The position numbers and the translations under genes were made by a program. Below are positions 25,439 through 34,325 of a stretch of 64,000 nt of DNA, one piece after another. Source of the DNA: Actinomycetes bacterium (lineage in GTDB: Bacteria > Actinomycetota > Actinomycetes > Mycobacteriales > Mycobacteriaceae). How positions within the stretch are numbered: the first letter of the stretch is position 1; each line of letters begins with the position of its first letter. Under the pieces are notes generated by a model. It was not told the DNA's origin. It ran no database searches and saw only the letters and a list, made by a program, of their open reading frames with translations. The stretch lies in the NCBI GenBank assembly GCA_023432405.1, contig JAEYUQ010000010.1, positions 61,083-125,082 of the forward strand, in the 5' to 3' direction.

Positions 25439-25504
25439 CATTCATAGATAGTGCGAGGAATCCCTGTTGCGCAGTGGACACCTATGTCACTAGCTCATGG
25501 CCGT

Positions 25505-26200
25505 CTACTGTTTCCGACGCCGCTCCATAAAATCTCGGCCGTAGTCCACAAGGGCGTCGGTAAGTTCTTCGCCCTGCACCCTCCGCTTCGCCCGAAGCTC
25601 CAAGCGCTGAGCTTTATCTTCTAGCTTTAACTGACGGGCGCGCTGCCTCTCTAGGCGCTGTGGACTGGGAACATACCAGGATTGCGGACCCACTCTCAGG
25701 ATGTAGAGCAAGATCCAGACAGTGGGGAAAAGCAAGAGCGGAACCGTCACTAGGAAACTAGAATCCCACACCGCCGCTAGCAGAGCAGTTGAGGCAAGAG
25801 ATCCCACACCGGTAAGAGAAAGGATCCCTAAACGGGTATTTTTCCCAGACTGATAGGCCTCAGCAATTTCAGCGGCCGTATAAACACCAGGAGTGTGTGC
25901 AACCGTTGAGGACGGCCGTGGCACTAAATTTCCTGCTAGGGAGCTGTGCATCCGCCCCCGAGAAGAAGAAGATGCCTGGGTCGAAGAGAGGGCCGCAGCC
26001 TGCGCCCTGCGGCGCAGATCCTCGGGTAGATCTGCGAAGAACGGATCCAGATCCGTCAGCAGACGCGCTTCAGCAATACCCCGGCAGCGGGTGTCATACT
26101 CCGCCACGTCAAGGCGCCCCTCACTCAACGCAATTCCTAGAGCTTCCATGGCTGAGGAGCGTTCAGCGTCGCTGATCCGGACACTCCGTGAGGTATTCAT
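25505..26200 (-). CDS. DUF1707 domain membrane protein
   Basis: 231 aa from ATG 26200. The N-terminus SVRISDAERSSAMEALGIALSEGRLDVAEYDTRCRGIAEARLLTDLDPFFADLP is the DUF1707 (SHOCT-like) domain common in Actinobacteria. A Ser/Ala-rich linker follows, then two membrane segments (about TGVGSLASTALLAAVW and LVTVPLLLFPTVWILLYIL) and a basic coiled-coil-like C-terminus (RQLKLEDKAQRLELRAKRRV). The function of the family is unknown. Confidence 0.8.
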   Translation of the reverse strand: MNTSRSVRISDAERSSAMEALGIALSEGRLDVAEYDTRCRGIAEARLLTDLDPFFADLPEDLRRRAQAAALSSTQASSSSRGRMHSSLAGNLVPRPSSTVAHTPGVYTAAEIAEAYQSGKNTRLGILSLTGVGSLASTALLAAVWDSSFLVTVPLLLFPTVWILLYILRVGPQSWYVPSPQRLERQRARQLKLEDKAQRLELRAKRRVQGEELTDALVDYGRDFMERRRKQ

Positions 26201-26309
26201 AGTGCCAGAGTGTAGCAACCTCGAGACTAAGCTCACAGCGGGCAAGCGTCCCGGCTGTGCTCAGAGTCCCTAGCGCTGCACCTGGGGCAGCGCACCCTCA
26301 TAAAAACGC

Positions 26310-26513
26310 CTAGAGAACGCGAACTTGCTGAGCCTGAGGCCCTTTCTGCCCTTCACCAACCTCAAACTCGACCTTCTGATCCTCCTCCAAGGTGCGGAAA
26401 CCATTGCCCTGAATCTCGGAGTAGTGAACGAAAAGATCTGCTGAACCGTCCTCGGGAGCGATGAACCCGTAGCCCTTTTCAGCATTGAACCATTTCACAG
26501 TGCCCTGTGCCAT
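26310..26513 (-). CDS. cspA: cold shock protein (RNA chaperone)
   Basis: 67-residue single OB-fold with RNP1 GYGFIAPE and RNP2 LFVHYSEI, and the standard start MAQGTVKWFNAEKG. Binds single-stranded RNA/DNA. Matches M. tuberculosis Rv3648c in position before the helicase gene. A structured leader precedes it. Confidence 0.95.
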   Translation of the reverse strand: MAQGTVKWFNAEKGYGFIAPEDGSADLFVHYSEIQGNGFRTLEEDQKVEFEVGEGQKGPQAQQVRVL

Positions 26514-26577
26514 TTTTATTCCTTCTAGATGGATGTCATATAGAGACCGGTCGAGAGTCGAACTCCCAGCTCTGTGG

Positions 26578-26606
26578 GCGCTCGCACGTTATGCTCCTGC
26601 GAGCGC
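26578..26606 (-). other. hairpin in the cspA leader region
   Basis: GCGCTCGCA (26578-26586) pairs with TGCGAGCGC (26598-26606), a perfect 9-bp stem with an 11-base loop, 65 bases upstream of the cspA start. Downstream of it on the minus strand is a tRNA T-arm-like segment (GGGAGTTCGACTCTC). It could be a cold-shock leader structure or a decayed tRNA. Confidence 0.4.
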
Positions 26607-26707
26607 GATGAAACACTGCGCAAAAACTACGACCATTCACAGTCTTTCACGAAAATCGTGATAATGGCAGACTAAAAGTAAAGACTTCCACTAAAAGTTG
26701 AGAAAAT

Positions 26708-29107
26708 ATGCCGTCCCCAGACTTCCCACCGCCCATTCTTGCACCTGGCTTGGGCAGTGAGCTCTACAACGCCGCACGCGCCGCCTCCCCCCGCGCTCGT
26801 TGTACCTTTGCCACAGAGATTCCCCCACAGGGGGTGCAGTATTCTTCGTGGCCGCACTGGTGCCATCCAGACCTTCGAGAATTCTGGGAAAACCACGGCG
26901 TCTCTCAACTTTTTCTCCACCAGCGGCAGTGCGCAGATTCCGCCTGGGCCGGAACCCACACCATCATCTCCACGGGAACATCCTCGGGAAAATCGCTAGG
27001 TTATCTCCTCCCGATCCTCACACGCCTTATCGACGCCCCCGCTGCCACAGCTCTCTACATCACACCCACGAAAGCCTTGGGGGCAGACCAGCTGGCCCAG
27101 GTGGGGAAAATTGTCTCAGCGGTCCAGGCTCTCCACGGTGTAAACCCCGCACCCTACGACGGTGACACCCCCACAGATGTTCGCCACAGTATCCGAGATC
27201 ACTCACGCTTCGTGTTCACTAACCCAGATATGCTGCACCTTTCTCTGCTAGCTCACCACCCGCAATGGATACGCTTCCTGCGTAACCTTGAATTCGTTGT
27301 GGTTGATGAGTGCCACTCTTATCGAGGTATTTTTGGTGCCCATGTGGCTTTAGTTCTCCGGCGCCTGCTACGCCTTGCAGAATCCTATGGCGCTCACCCC
27401 GTGGTCATCGCCGCTTCTGCCACCATTGCACGCCCCCATAAGCATCTGCAACGCCTCATCGGCAGGCCAGCCCACGCCATCACCACTGACACTGCTCCCA
27501 CTGGAACTCGCACCATCATGCTGTGGCAGCCCGAAATCCTTGACGACGCCGCACACGATCACAATTCCCCACCTCGGCGCAGCGCTTTGTCAGAGGCAGC
27601 AACCATCATGGCTGCTTTTATAGGCGAGGGAGCTCGCACACTCACATTTCTCCGCACCCGCAAAAGTGCGGAAATTACTGCCCTCCAGTGCGCCGAGAAT
27701 CTCTCAGCCGCCGGGCGTGTGGACTTTGCCAGCCGGGTAGCCGCCTACCGTGCGGGCTATCTTCCGGAGGAGCGTCGCGCTTTGGAACGCGGCCTAGACG
27801 ATGGCTCTCTTCTGGGCCTGGCAACCACAAACGCTCTGGAGCTCGGTATTGATGTAGGCACCTTGGACGCTGTTATTACCGTGGGTTTCCCAGGAACTAT
27901 AGCGTCTTTCTGGCAGCAAGCCGGGCGTGCAGGGCGTCGCGGGCAAAGCTCAGTGGTGGTGTTTATTGCCCGAAATGAACCTCTCGACACCTATCTGGTT
28001 ACTCACCCCCAAGCTCTCTTGGGGAAACCTATTGAGGAGATGGTGTTTAATCCCCGTAATCCCTATGTTCTTCGCGGCCACATCTACTGTGCAGCCGTGG
28101 AAAAACCCCTCAGCGACACTGAAATTCAGGCCCTTGACGCCTGGGACGTGGTGGGGGAATTAGAGGAGGCCGGACTGCTGCGGCGGCGTCGTCAAGGGTG
28201 GTTTGCTGTACCTCGCCTCACTGAGGATGATCTTCCCACCCCCGAGAACGCGCATTCCTTGGTGAATGTGCGTGGAACCACAGGTTCCGAGATTCTCATA
28301 GTCAGCACTACCGATGGGCGATTGTTGGGAACTGTGGATGCTGGACGCGCCACAACGCAAGTACACCCCGGGGCGGTGTATCTCCACCAGGGAGAAAGCT
28401 ATGTGGTGGATGAGCTGGATCTGGACGGTCACATGGCCTTGGTCCATCCCGAGTCCCCGGATTACAGCACGATGAGCCTGAGTACTACTGATATTCGGAT
28501 ACTTGGCACCCCTGAGGAGCAGAACATTCTGCGCCCTGCACCGGGATTGTGCGTGGCTGCGGTGGAGGTGTCGGTGACGGAGAAAGTGACGGGTTATGTG
28601 GTGAGACTCCCGGGTGGGGAAATTGTAGAGCGTGTTCCTCTGGATTTGCCTGCACAAACCTTGTTTACCCGCGCAGTGGCGTACACAATTGAACCGCTGC
28701 TCCTGGAAAATCTCCACATAGACCTTGACGACGTCCCGGGTGCGCTTCATGCTGCCGAACACGCGGCCATTGGATTGCTGCCGTTGTTTGCGGCCTGTGA
28801 CCGCTGGGATCTCGGTGGTGTGTCGACAGCTCTGCACCCTGATACCGGACTGCCCACAGTGTTTGTGTACGACGGCTACCCCGGCGGAGCAGGTTTTACG
28901 GATTTGGGGTTCCGACGCTTTCGGGAATGGATAACGGCCACCTACGAGACTGTTCGAGACTGCCCTTGCGAATCCGGGTGCCCCTCTTGTATTCAGTCTC
29001 CCAAGTGTGGAAATGGGAACGAACCACTAAACAAAGAGGGAGCTATCAGGCTGTTGGGCGCAATCACCGAAATGTTGGGCACAGCCCCAAATACACACCA
29101 GAGCTGA
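26708..29107 (+). CDS. DEAD/DEAH-box helicase with DUF1998 domain
   Basis: 799-aa superfamily 2 helicase, homologue of M. tuberculosis Rv3649 and related to MrfA/YprA. Walker A ISTGTSSGKSLGYLLP, Walker B variant VVDECHSYRG, motif III AASATI, and the motif VI region QQAGRAGRRGQSS. The C-terminal DUF1998 part carries the four-cysteine cluster CPCESGCPSCIQSPKCG. The MrfA group acts in mitomycin-type DNA repair; that role here is inferred. It is divergent from cspA and converges on the Tad operon. Confidence 0.9.
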   Translation: MPSPDFPPPILAPGLGSELYNAARAASPRARCTFATEIPPQGVQYSSWPHWCHPDLREFWENHGVSQLFLHQRQCADSAWAGTHTIISTGTSSGKSLGYLLPILTRLIDAPAATALYITPTKALGADQLAQVGKIVSAVQALHGVNPAPYDGDTPTDVRHSIRDHSRFVFTNPDMLHLSLLAHHPQWIRFLRNLEFVVVDECHSYRGIFGAHVALVLRRLLRLAESYGAHPVVIAASATIARPHKHLQRLIGRPAHAITTDTAPTGTRTIMLWQPEILDDAAHDHNSPPRRSALSEAATIMAAFIGEGARTLTFLRTRKSAEITALQCAENLSAAGRVDFASRVAAYRAGYLPEERRALERGLDDGSLLGLATTNALELGIDVGTLDAVITVGFPGTIASFWQQAGRAGRRGQSSVVVFIARNEPLDTYLVTHPQALLGKPIEEMVFNPRNPYVLRGHIYCAAVEKPLSDTEIQALDAWDVVGELEEAGLLRRRRQGWFAVPRLTEDDLPTPENAHSLVNVRGTTGSEILIVSTTDGRLLGTVDAGRATTQVHPGAVYLHQGESYVVDELDLDGHMALVHPESPDYSTMSLSTTDIRILGTPEEQNILRPAPGLCVAAVEVSVTEKVTGYVVRLPGGEIVERVPLDLPAQTLFTRAVAYTIEPLLLENLHIDLDDVPGALHAAEHAAIGLLPLFAACDRWDLGGVSTALHPDTGLPTVFVYDGYPGGAGFTDLGFRRFREWITATYETVRDCPCESGCPSCIQSPKCGNGNEPLNKEGAIRLLGAITEMLGTAPNTHQS

Positions 29108-29225
29108 GCCAGGCTGATTCGCACCCACGCCCAGGGCTGAGCCCCCACACACCAGGGCTGAGCGCTCCTGTTCTCTCCCGCCATTGCCGTCATTCTTGCT
29201 GAGCCCCCACGCCCAGAGCTAAGCG
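29095..29225. repeat. short spaced repeats after the helicase gene
   Basis: Variants of CCCAGGGCTGAGC preceded by CACAC or CACGC occur about four times (29095, 29128, 29150, 29209), starting at the helicase stop. Spacing is irregular. This gene-free stretch before the Tad operon is otherwise featureless. Confidence 0.6.
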
Positions 29226-29249
29226 CCCGCCAGCTGGCTCTGCCACATC

Positions 29250-29576
29250 TTAGGGAAGAGGTCCTGCTTTGGAACGTCTGCTTAGGTGCCCCACCTCAAC
29301 AGTGACCTCCACGTCTCCAGCATCCTGACTGCACTGCGTCATTCGAGCCTGATGAGCCTGCGCCAAAAAGGACGCTGCCCCACAGGTATCTCGCCCTTCC
29401 ACACCTGCGAGTGCCCCGGCAATAGCGGCCATATCTGCGGCCACCTGCGCACGAGCGGCGTCGCACAGGAGCTGCGCCCCCAACCCAAGGACTCCTGCCA
29501 AAGCAATCAGTGCGGAGATGAACCCCACTCCAACCACAGTGGCATAGCCCCGATCATTCCCCAGAATAATGCGCAC
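29250..29576 (-). CDS. Rv3654c-type TadE-like pilus protein
   Basis: 108 aa. N-terminal RGYATVVGVGFISALIALAGVLGLGAQLL is a class III signal plus membrane helix, then a short extracytoplasmic domain with two cysteines (DTCGAASFL, TQCSQDAGD). It matches the small protein at the helicase end of the mycobacterial Tad locus. Probable minor pilin or assembly partner. Last gene of the operon, 2 bases after the TadE gene. Confidence 0.8.
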   Translation of the reverse strand: MRIILGNDRGYATVVGVGFISALIALAGVLGLGAQLLCDAARAQVAADMAAIAGALAGVEGRDTCGAASFLAQAHQARMTQCSQDAGDVEVTVEVGHLSRRSKAGPLP

Positions 29577-29578
29577 GG

Positions 29579-29944
29579 CTACTGCGTTTCTATAGGGAAT
29601 ACGGCGTCAGCAGCAAGCTCTCCGAGAGGAGTGGGAATTCGCACTGTGGCAGTGGCCACGCCCTCACCCTCCGAGATGGAGACGGTTCCTCGGGGTGGGA
29701 CGTAATTGACACCGAGAGCATGGGCGCGCGCCGCGGCCCCTGCACTCTGAACTGCCTGGAGATAGCCCGCCACCGCTATCACACCTGCGATGATGGCAGC
29801 TGCCACAATCACCAAAGCAGAGATAGCCAGGGCAGCTTCCACTGTCACGGAACCTCGGTTGTCTTCCAGCACAGGTGTGGATCTATCCAGCAATCCACAC
29901 CGCAGCTTGCCCCCTTGCCTAGGACGGGCTGTTGGAAAGCGCAT
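29579..29944 (-). CDS. TadE-like minor pilin
   Basis: 121 aa from ATG 29944, which overlaps the pilin gene and has GAGGGG upstream. After a basic N-terminal stretch comes NRGSVTVEAALAISALVIVAAAIIAGVIAVAGYL: the prepilin-like G/SVTVEAAL site of TadE proteins followed by a membrane helix. The remainder (AAARAHALGVNYVPP ...) is extracytoplasmic. Homologue of Rv3655c. Confidence 0.8.
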   Translation of the reverse strand: MRFPTARPRQGGKLRCGLLDRSTPVLEDNRGSVTVEAALAISALVIVAAAIIAGVIAVAGYLQAVQSAGAAARAHALGVNYVPPRGTVSISEGEGVATATVRIPTPLGELAADAVFPIETQ

Positions 29945-30272
29945 CCGTGATAATCCCCTCAATGGCATCTACCACTGCACCACCCTGGATCACCGCGTAG
30001 AGGACACCGGCCAACGCTGCCGCGGCCAGTGACCCCATTGCGTATTCAATGGTAGACATTCCAGCCTCATTGGACACCAGTGCAAAGCTTTTCTTGACTG
30101 TTGCGCTGAACCTATCGAAGAACACACGCTGCCACAACAGCAGTACACGCTGGCAGAACATCAGTACCCGATGATGTCCTCGCGCCGCTCCGGAACTAGC
30201 AATTTGAGTGGAAACTGTGCGCCCAGGGCTGGTGAAATGCGCAGATAAGAATGTGTGAATTAAGGAAAACAT
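29919..30272 (-). CDS. flp: Flp-type pilin (DUF4244) with long leader
   Basis: 117 aa from ATG 30272, which follows GAGGGGGTTTTC. The C-terminal 50 residues are the pilin: EAGMSTIEYAMGSLAAAALAG with cleavage expected after Gly, then a hydrophobic helix and a short tail. Corresponds to Rv3656c (68 aa), but the leader before the cleavage site is about 70 residues, unusually long for Flp pilins. A later in-frame ATG at 30161 would shorten it but lacks a good ribosome site. Probable major subunit of the adhesive pilus. Confidence 0.8.
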   Translation of the reverse strand: MFSLIHTFLSAHFTSPGRTVSTQIASSGAARGHHRVLMFCQRVLLLWQRVFFDRFSATVKKSFALVSNEAGMSTIEYAMGSLAAAALAGVLYAVIQGGAVVDAIEGIITDALSNSPS

Positions 30273-30298
30273 GAAAACCCCCTCGTTCATCATGTGTT

Positions 30299-30937
30299 TT
30301 AGAACAGTTGAGATCCCAGGCTAATGACCACAGGTGCCAGCCCGAGAACAAAGAATGCCGGAAGAAAACAGATAGCAAGCGGAAGGGCGATGAGCACTCC
30401 TGCACGTTCAGCACGAGCTGTGGCATCGTCGCCCGCACTTTCTACAATCTTCTGGGCTAAGCGATGACACTCCTGCGCCATCATGGCCCCTGAGTGAGTA
30501 GAAAGCTCCGCGAGATCTGCAAGACAGCTGAGCTTCTCAATGCTACGGATAGGCTCCCATGCTCGATGAGTAGGAACACCCATGTCTAACATGACGCTGA
30601 CGTGTTTCCACGCTTCTGCCAGAGCTGGTTGAGAAACCGCAGACACCGCTTTGACGGCCTCGCCAAGCGGAAGACCTACAGATAAGCACGCGGCCAGAAG
30701 TTCAATATCGGCGGCAACCTCCACTGAACCTGCTGACACTAAGCCCCGTGAATGACCCAGACGTGGCCCATCTCGAGGCCACAGTTTCCCTACGCTGCGA
30801 AGGAATCGAGCCTGGGTGTTGCCGCTGTGTTTCCTTGACGAGGCCCCTCCCCCAGCGCTAGTCCCTAATCCGAGACGTCTGCTGGGAGAAGTGCCCTGAG
30901 TGAGCAGAGCAAGTGCCAGGAATAGAAATGGAATCAT
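30299..30937 (-). CDS. tadC: Tad pilus inner-membrane platform protein TadC
   Basis: 212 aa type II secretion F-domain protein with a membrane segment at the N-terminus, the cytoplasmic T2SSF helix bundle (VSAGSVEVAADIELLAACLSVGLPLGEAVKAVS) and two C-terminal helices (LIALPLAICFLPAFFVLGLAPVVIS). With TadB it forms the assembly platform. Its ATG overlaps the tadB stop by 4 bases. Homologue of Rv3657c. Confidence 0.85.
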   Translation of the reverse strand: MIPFLFLALALLTQGTSPSRRLGLGTSAGGGASSRKHSGNTQARFLRSVGKLWPRDGPRLGHSRGLVSAGSVEVAADIELLAACLSVGLPLGEAVKAVSAVSQPALAEAWKHVSVMLDMGVPTHRAWEPIRSIEKLSCLADLAELSTHSGAMMAQECHRLAQKIVESAGDDATARAERAGVLIALPLAICFLPAFFVLGLAPVVISLGSQLF

Positions 30938-31716
30938 GGTTCCTCCTGTTTAGTTCCAGGAGTTCGCGTTCCTTGGGCTTTGCGCACAATAATGCGTGAC
31001 CAGCAAAACCCTGCGCAGGTGAGCCCCACCCCTACAACAAGTAACACTCCCCCGATACCTCCAGTACTGAGGAACTGAAGTGGATGGGCACCCATCGCCG
31101 TTCCCATCACAATTCCAGCCAGAGGAAGCAGACTGAGAACAACGGCTGTTGCCTGAGCTCCTTGGAGTGCAGCACCCGTGGCTGTGGAGTGTCTCAGGCG
31201 CATATCAATGCGCTGTTGAATCTGCCCAAAGACAGGCACCAGAGAAATCCCGTGGCGTTCACTCAGTGCCACAGCTGGACCAACTTCTTTCAGGGAGTAC
31301 AGTGCCCGAGACAGTGAGGTTCCACTGCTTACTCGGGTGGTTGCCACACTCAGGTGGTGGACAAGGCCAGTGGGTGTACTTTCTGGTATTACTCCTAAAG
31401 CCCGCTCGCAGGCCTGTATTGGAGTGGCCCCTGCCGTCAAGGCAGCCACCATTGCACCAGACCAAGCGGCTAGCCCTTCATCCCAGAGAACAGCAGTGCG
31501 TTGCTTGCGAATATCTGCCAGATACCAGGTCACTGTTGCTGCAGCTATAGAGGCAGCAACAGCCACGGTGAGTTCTCCTACAAGAAGAAATCCTGCACCT
31601 ACCATCCCGCCCATCACCGGCCACAGCGGCAGACGGCGAGATTTCTGAAGCAGCCGAGCGCAGGGCCGCGGAGGAGTTGCCAGGAACACACAGAGTCCTG
31701 CCATGCTAAGAAACAT
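30934..31716 (-). CDS. tadB: Tad pilus inner-membrane platform protein TadB
   Basis: 260 aa T2SSF-domain membrane protein. Two or three N-terminal helices (for example GGMVGAGFLLVGELTVAVAASIAAATV), a cytoplasmic segment (GLAAWSGAMVAALTAGATPIQACERALG) and C-terminal helices (VVLSLLPLAGIVMGTAMG and VLLVVGVGLTCAGFCW). Overlaps tadA by one base and tadC by four. Homologue of Rv3658c. Confidence 0.85.
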   Translation of the reverse strand: MFLSMAGLCVFLATPPRPCARLLQKSRRLPLWPVMGGMVGAGFLLVGELTVAVAASIAAATVTWYLADIRKQRTAVLWDEGLAAWSGAMVAALTAGATPIQACERALGVIPESTPTGLVHHLSVATTRVSSGTSLSRALYSLKEVGPAVALSERHGISLVPVFGQIQQRIDMRLRHSTATGAALQGAQATAVVLSLLPLAGIVMGTAMGAHPLQFLSTGGIGGVLLVVGVGLTCAGFCWSRIIVRKAQGTRTPGTKQEEP

Positions 31717-32804
31717 CAGACACCCTCCCAGAGAGTCTCTACCCGCAGAGGATCTGAGCGCAGAACACCGATGCGGTGAAGATGACGGCGTCCATCCTGC
31801 GGGCGGCGTCGCATAGCAAGAACCACTTTTACCGCTGCGCTGAGCTGAGCGTGCAAGGCGTCTCGGGACATCCCACCAAGCATGGCGAGAGCCTCCATAC
31901 GAGCGGGAATTTCCGTTGTACTGTTCGCATGGACTGTTCCACCGCCACCATCGTGACCAGTGTTCAATGCGGCAAGCAGATCAACTACTTCTCCACCACG
32001 GATTTCCCCCACCACAAGGCGGTCCGGACGCATTCTTAGTGCCTGACGTAACAGATCTGAGGAAGTGATGGCGCCACTACCCTCCACGTTGGATTCCCGC
32101 ACAATCAAATTGAGAACATGGGGATGATCCGGCAGAAGCTCCGGAGTGTCTTCAATACAAATGATTCGCTCTCGCTTTGGCATCTCAGCAATGAGCGCCG
32201 AAAGCACAGTGGTTTTACCGGAACCTGTTCCGCCGGTCACCAAAAAAGAATCTCGCTGCCGGATCATAGACCTCAGGTACTCCAGAATCTCCTCCGGGAA
32301 AGCACCTTGTTCCATGAGTTTTTCTAAACTCACGTGACGCTGCCTCAGGACTCGGATACTGATGAGGGGATGCTTCAGGGATGGAGGGCTGAGCAGGCAA
32401 TGCACCCGAAGATGAAGACCATCTTCTCTCATCATTGCACCATCCGCAGAGGGCTGAGCATCATCGAGTCTCCTGCCACAGGACACTGCCAAGCGCGTGG
32501 CTAAGCGTCGTACATCTGCATCACTGGCAAAGCTCACATCTGAACGCTCCAGCCCGTGACCACGGTCAAACCACACAGAATCAGGAGAATTAACAACGAC
32601 ATCTGTCACCCCTGGGATACTCAGGAGCTTCTCGAGAGCACCTATTCCCACGGAGTCTTCCCGTAAGCTGCGCAAAGTGTCCAGCAAATCCACATCGCTG
32701 ATTACTCCAGCTTCCCTACGCACCAAAGCAGCCAACTGAGTGGGATCTGGAGCCTCTGGCATCTGGGCTACGCGAGTTTGGACCCGCTCAATAAGAGAGT
32801 TCAT
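31716..32804 (-). CDS. tadA: Tad pilus assembly ATPase TadA
   Basis: 362 aa secretion ATPase of the PilT/VirB11 superfamily that powers pilus extrusion. Walker A VTGGTGSGKTTVLSAL, Asp box ICIEDTPELLP, Walker B LRMRPDRLVVGEIRGGEV and His box HDGGGGTVHANSTTE are intact. Overlaps ssd by 4 bases. Homologue of Rv3659c. Confidence 0.93.
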   Translation of the reverse strand: MNSLIERVQTRVAQMPEAPDPTQLAALVRREAGVISDVDLLDTLRSLREDSVGIGALEKLLSIPGVTDVVVNSPDSVWFDRGHGLERSDVSFASDADVRRLATRLAVSCGRRLDDAQPSADGAMMREDGLHLRVHCLLSPPSLKHPLISIRVLRQRHVSLEKLMEQGAFPEEILEYLRSMIRQRDSFLVTGGTGSGKTTVLSALIAEMPKRERIICIEDTPELLPDHPHVLNLIVRESNVEGSGAITSSDLLRQALRMRPDRLVVGEIRGGEVVDLLAALNTGHDGGGGTVHANSTTEIPARMEALAMLGGMSRDALHAQLSAAVKVVLAMRRRPQDGRRHLHRIGVLRSDPLRVETLWEGV

Positions 32805-33856
32805 TCAATACTCTCCAGAACTTTGAGGGCTGCTCGTGAGAGTTGCTTGGGAATTCTATCCCCTAAACCCTCTGTTTCTGCTCTGCGAGCAAGACGTGGC
32901 AACACAGGTATATGAGCTGTGACCTCTACTTTTAAGACTTTTTCTAGATCTTCCAGCGTCAAACCTGAATACCCTATAGAACGCGCGACCACCAGCAGAG
33001 GCTTCTTATACCCACGCCACCGCGCCAGGCAACCTGCTGCTGCAGCAACTCCTCGCACTTGCTGAGGAACCACCACAACCACAGCATCCGATGCAGCAAG
33101 AACCACGTCAGTAATCTGGCCACTGCGGGAAGTATCTACAACGGTCATCCCGGGAGAGACACCTAAAGCTGCTATTGCTCCCTCCACCGTCCTGGATGAT
33201 AAATGCCAAGGGTCCGCACACTGCGTGCGCTGTGTGGTGAGAAGTGCCGTTCCACAGCGGTGCTGCGGTAGAGCAGCCCGCAACGCTTCACCATCCACTT
33301 TGCCCTGTTCAAGGTCAATGTCCTGCCAGCGGATTCCAGGAGTGCTTTCCATACCCATCAGCAGATCAAGGCCTCCTGAGTCTGGAACGGCGTCGATAAG
33401 GGTAGCGGGGGTTGCACGGGTGGCTAAGGCTACGGCCAGGCTGGACACCCCGATACCTCCACTGGCACCAGTAACAGCAATGGTTATTCCACCTGTGCGC
33501 CCACTCCATTGAGGTTTACCCATATCACGTAGAAGCTCCGTGGCTTGAGCAGGAAGAGCGTAGGACGTTCCTACCTGGGCAGTACCTTCACGGGTGACCT
33601 CGTAGTTGGACGTGACTGCGTAGACACGGCAACCACCTGCCGAACCTCCCGATGTCAGCGCTGGATACACGCTCTGGACTTCTACGAAGGTAGATGTATC
33701 CAGCAGAGCAATCTGCGCCTCCCGAATCCTATCCGTTACCTCCGGGGCAGAGGAGCAACTCAGAATTTCCATACCTGTTGCTGCGGCGACATGGATAGCT
33801 TCACTCTGGACAACGCCGTCGCCTACAGCAACGATGATTTTCTTCCCCAAACTCAT
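32801..33856 (-). CDS. ssd: ParA/MinD-like pilus or septum regulator (Ssd/TadZ)
   Basis: 351 aa. A receiver-like N-terminal domain (KIIVAVGDGVVQSEAIHVAAATGMEI ...) precedes a deviant P-loop ATPase domain with VTGASGGIGVSSLAVALATRA, where the usual GKT lysine of MinD is replaced (GGIGVSS), and a partner TVVDTSRSGQITDVVLAASDAVVVVV. It matches septum site-determining protein Rv3660c and CpaE/TadZ, which localises the pilus machinery. First gene of the seven-gene operon. Confidence 0.85.
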   Translation of the reverse strand: MSLGKKIIVAVGDGVVQSEAIHVAAATGMEILSCSSAPEVTDRIREAQIALLDTSTFVEVQSVYPALTSGGSAGGCRVYAVTSNYEVTREGTAQVGTSYALPAQATELLRDMGKPQWSGRTGGITIAVTGASGGIGVSSLAVALATRATPATLIDAVPDSGGLDLLMGMESTPGIRWQDIDLEQGKVDGEALRAALPQHRCGTALLTTQRTQCADPWHLSSRTVEGAIAALGVSPGMTVVDTSRSGQITDVVLAASDAVVVVVPQQVRGVAAAAGCLARWRGYKKPLLVVARSIGYSGLTLEDLEKVLKVEVTAHIPVLPRLARRAETEGLGDRIPKQLSRAALKVLESIE

Positions 33857-34039
33857 AGGCAGAAGTATGGGCGTATCCTCGTGAACCCACTAGAGACAAA
33901 CGGGAGGGCTGTGGATAACCACCCTTTTTAGAGACACGTCAGCAAAAAACTGTGGATAGCTCAGCTAGCACCCCACGAAATAGGCAATCCCCAAGATGTA
34001 GCTGAAAAAGGTCAAAGCAGCCGGTTGTACCGCAGAAGT

Positions 34040-34125
34040 GAAGAAAATAAAGGGACGGCCCGCGCTAAAGGGGGGGGGATGCGCGGGCCGTCATCACCCG
34101 GTTTCGGGGGGCGAACCGGGGCAGG
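34040..34125 (-). ncRNA. 6C small RNA
   Basis: On the minus strand two hairpins stand in a row. The first has stem CCCGGTT/AACCGGG (34120-34114 with 34103-34097) and a loop with exactly six C. The second has a perfect 12-bp stem GACGGCCCGCGC/GCGCGGGCCGTC (34092-34081 with 34065-34054) and a loop with nine C. A T-rich tail (CCTTTATTTTCTTC) follows. This is the actinobacterial 6C RNA (M. tuberculosis B11), which also lies between Rv3660c and Rv3661 on this strand. It is known as an sRNA pairing with targets through its C-rich loops. The rest of the 469-base gap 33857-34325 shows no gene. Confidence 0.9.
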
Positions 34126-34325
34126 CCACACTGTATATCGGAGCCTTGCGTTGTCTTATGGTACACACCAGCGTGAAAGATGGCAACACGAGGCAATCAG
34201 TGTCACTTCTCCACTGACAGCCAGGTCAAGCCCAGGAGTATCAGCGCCACACAACAACTTGGTGGAACATGAGCCTGAGATTTCCTATCGCCTCTGAACC
34301 GGCGCAGCGGCTACACTAACCAGCA

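Noticed and set aside
29095..29225. Possible CRISPR-like array
   Set aside because: Units are only about 13 bases, degenerate and irregularly spaced, with no cas genes in the window.
34025..34297. 90-codon plus-strand frame across the 6C RNA
   Set aside because: It reads through two strong RNA hairpins and a run of nine G, giving a Gly/Arg-rich nonsense protein; it is a shadow of the ncRNA on the other strand.
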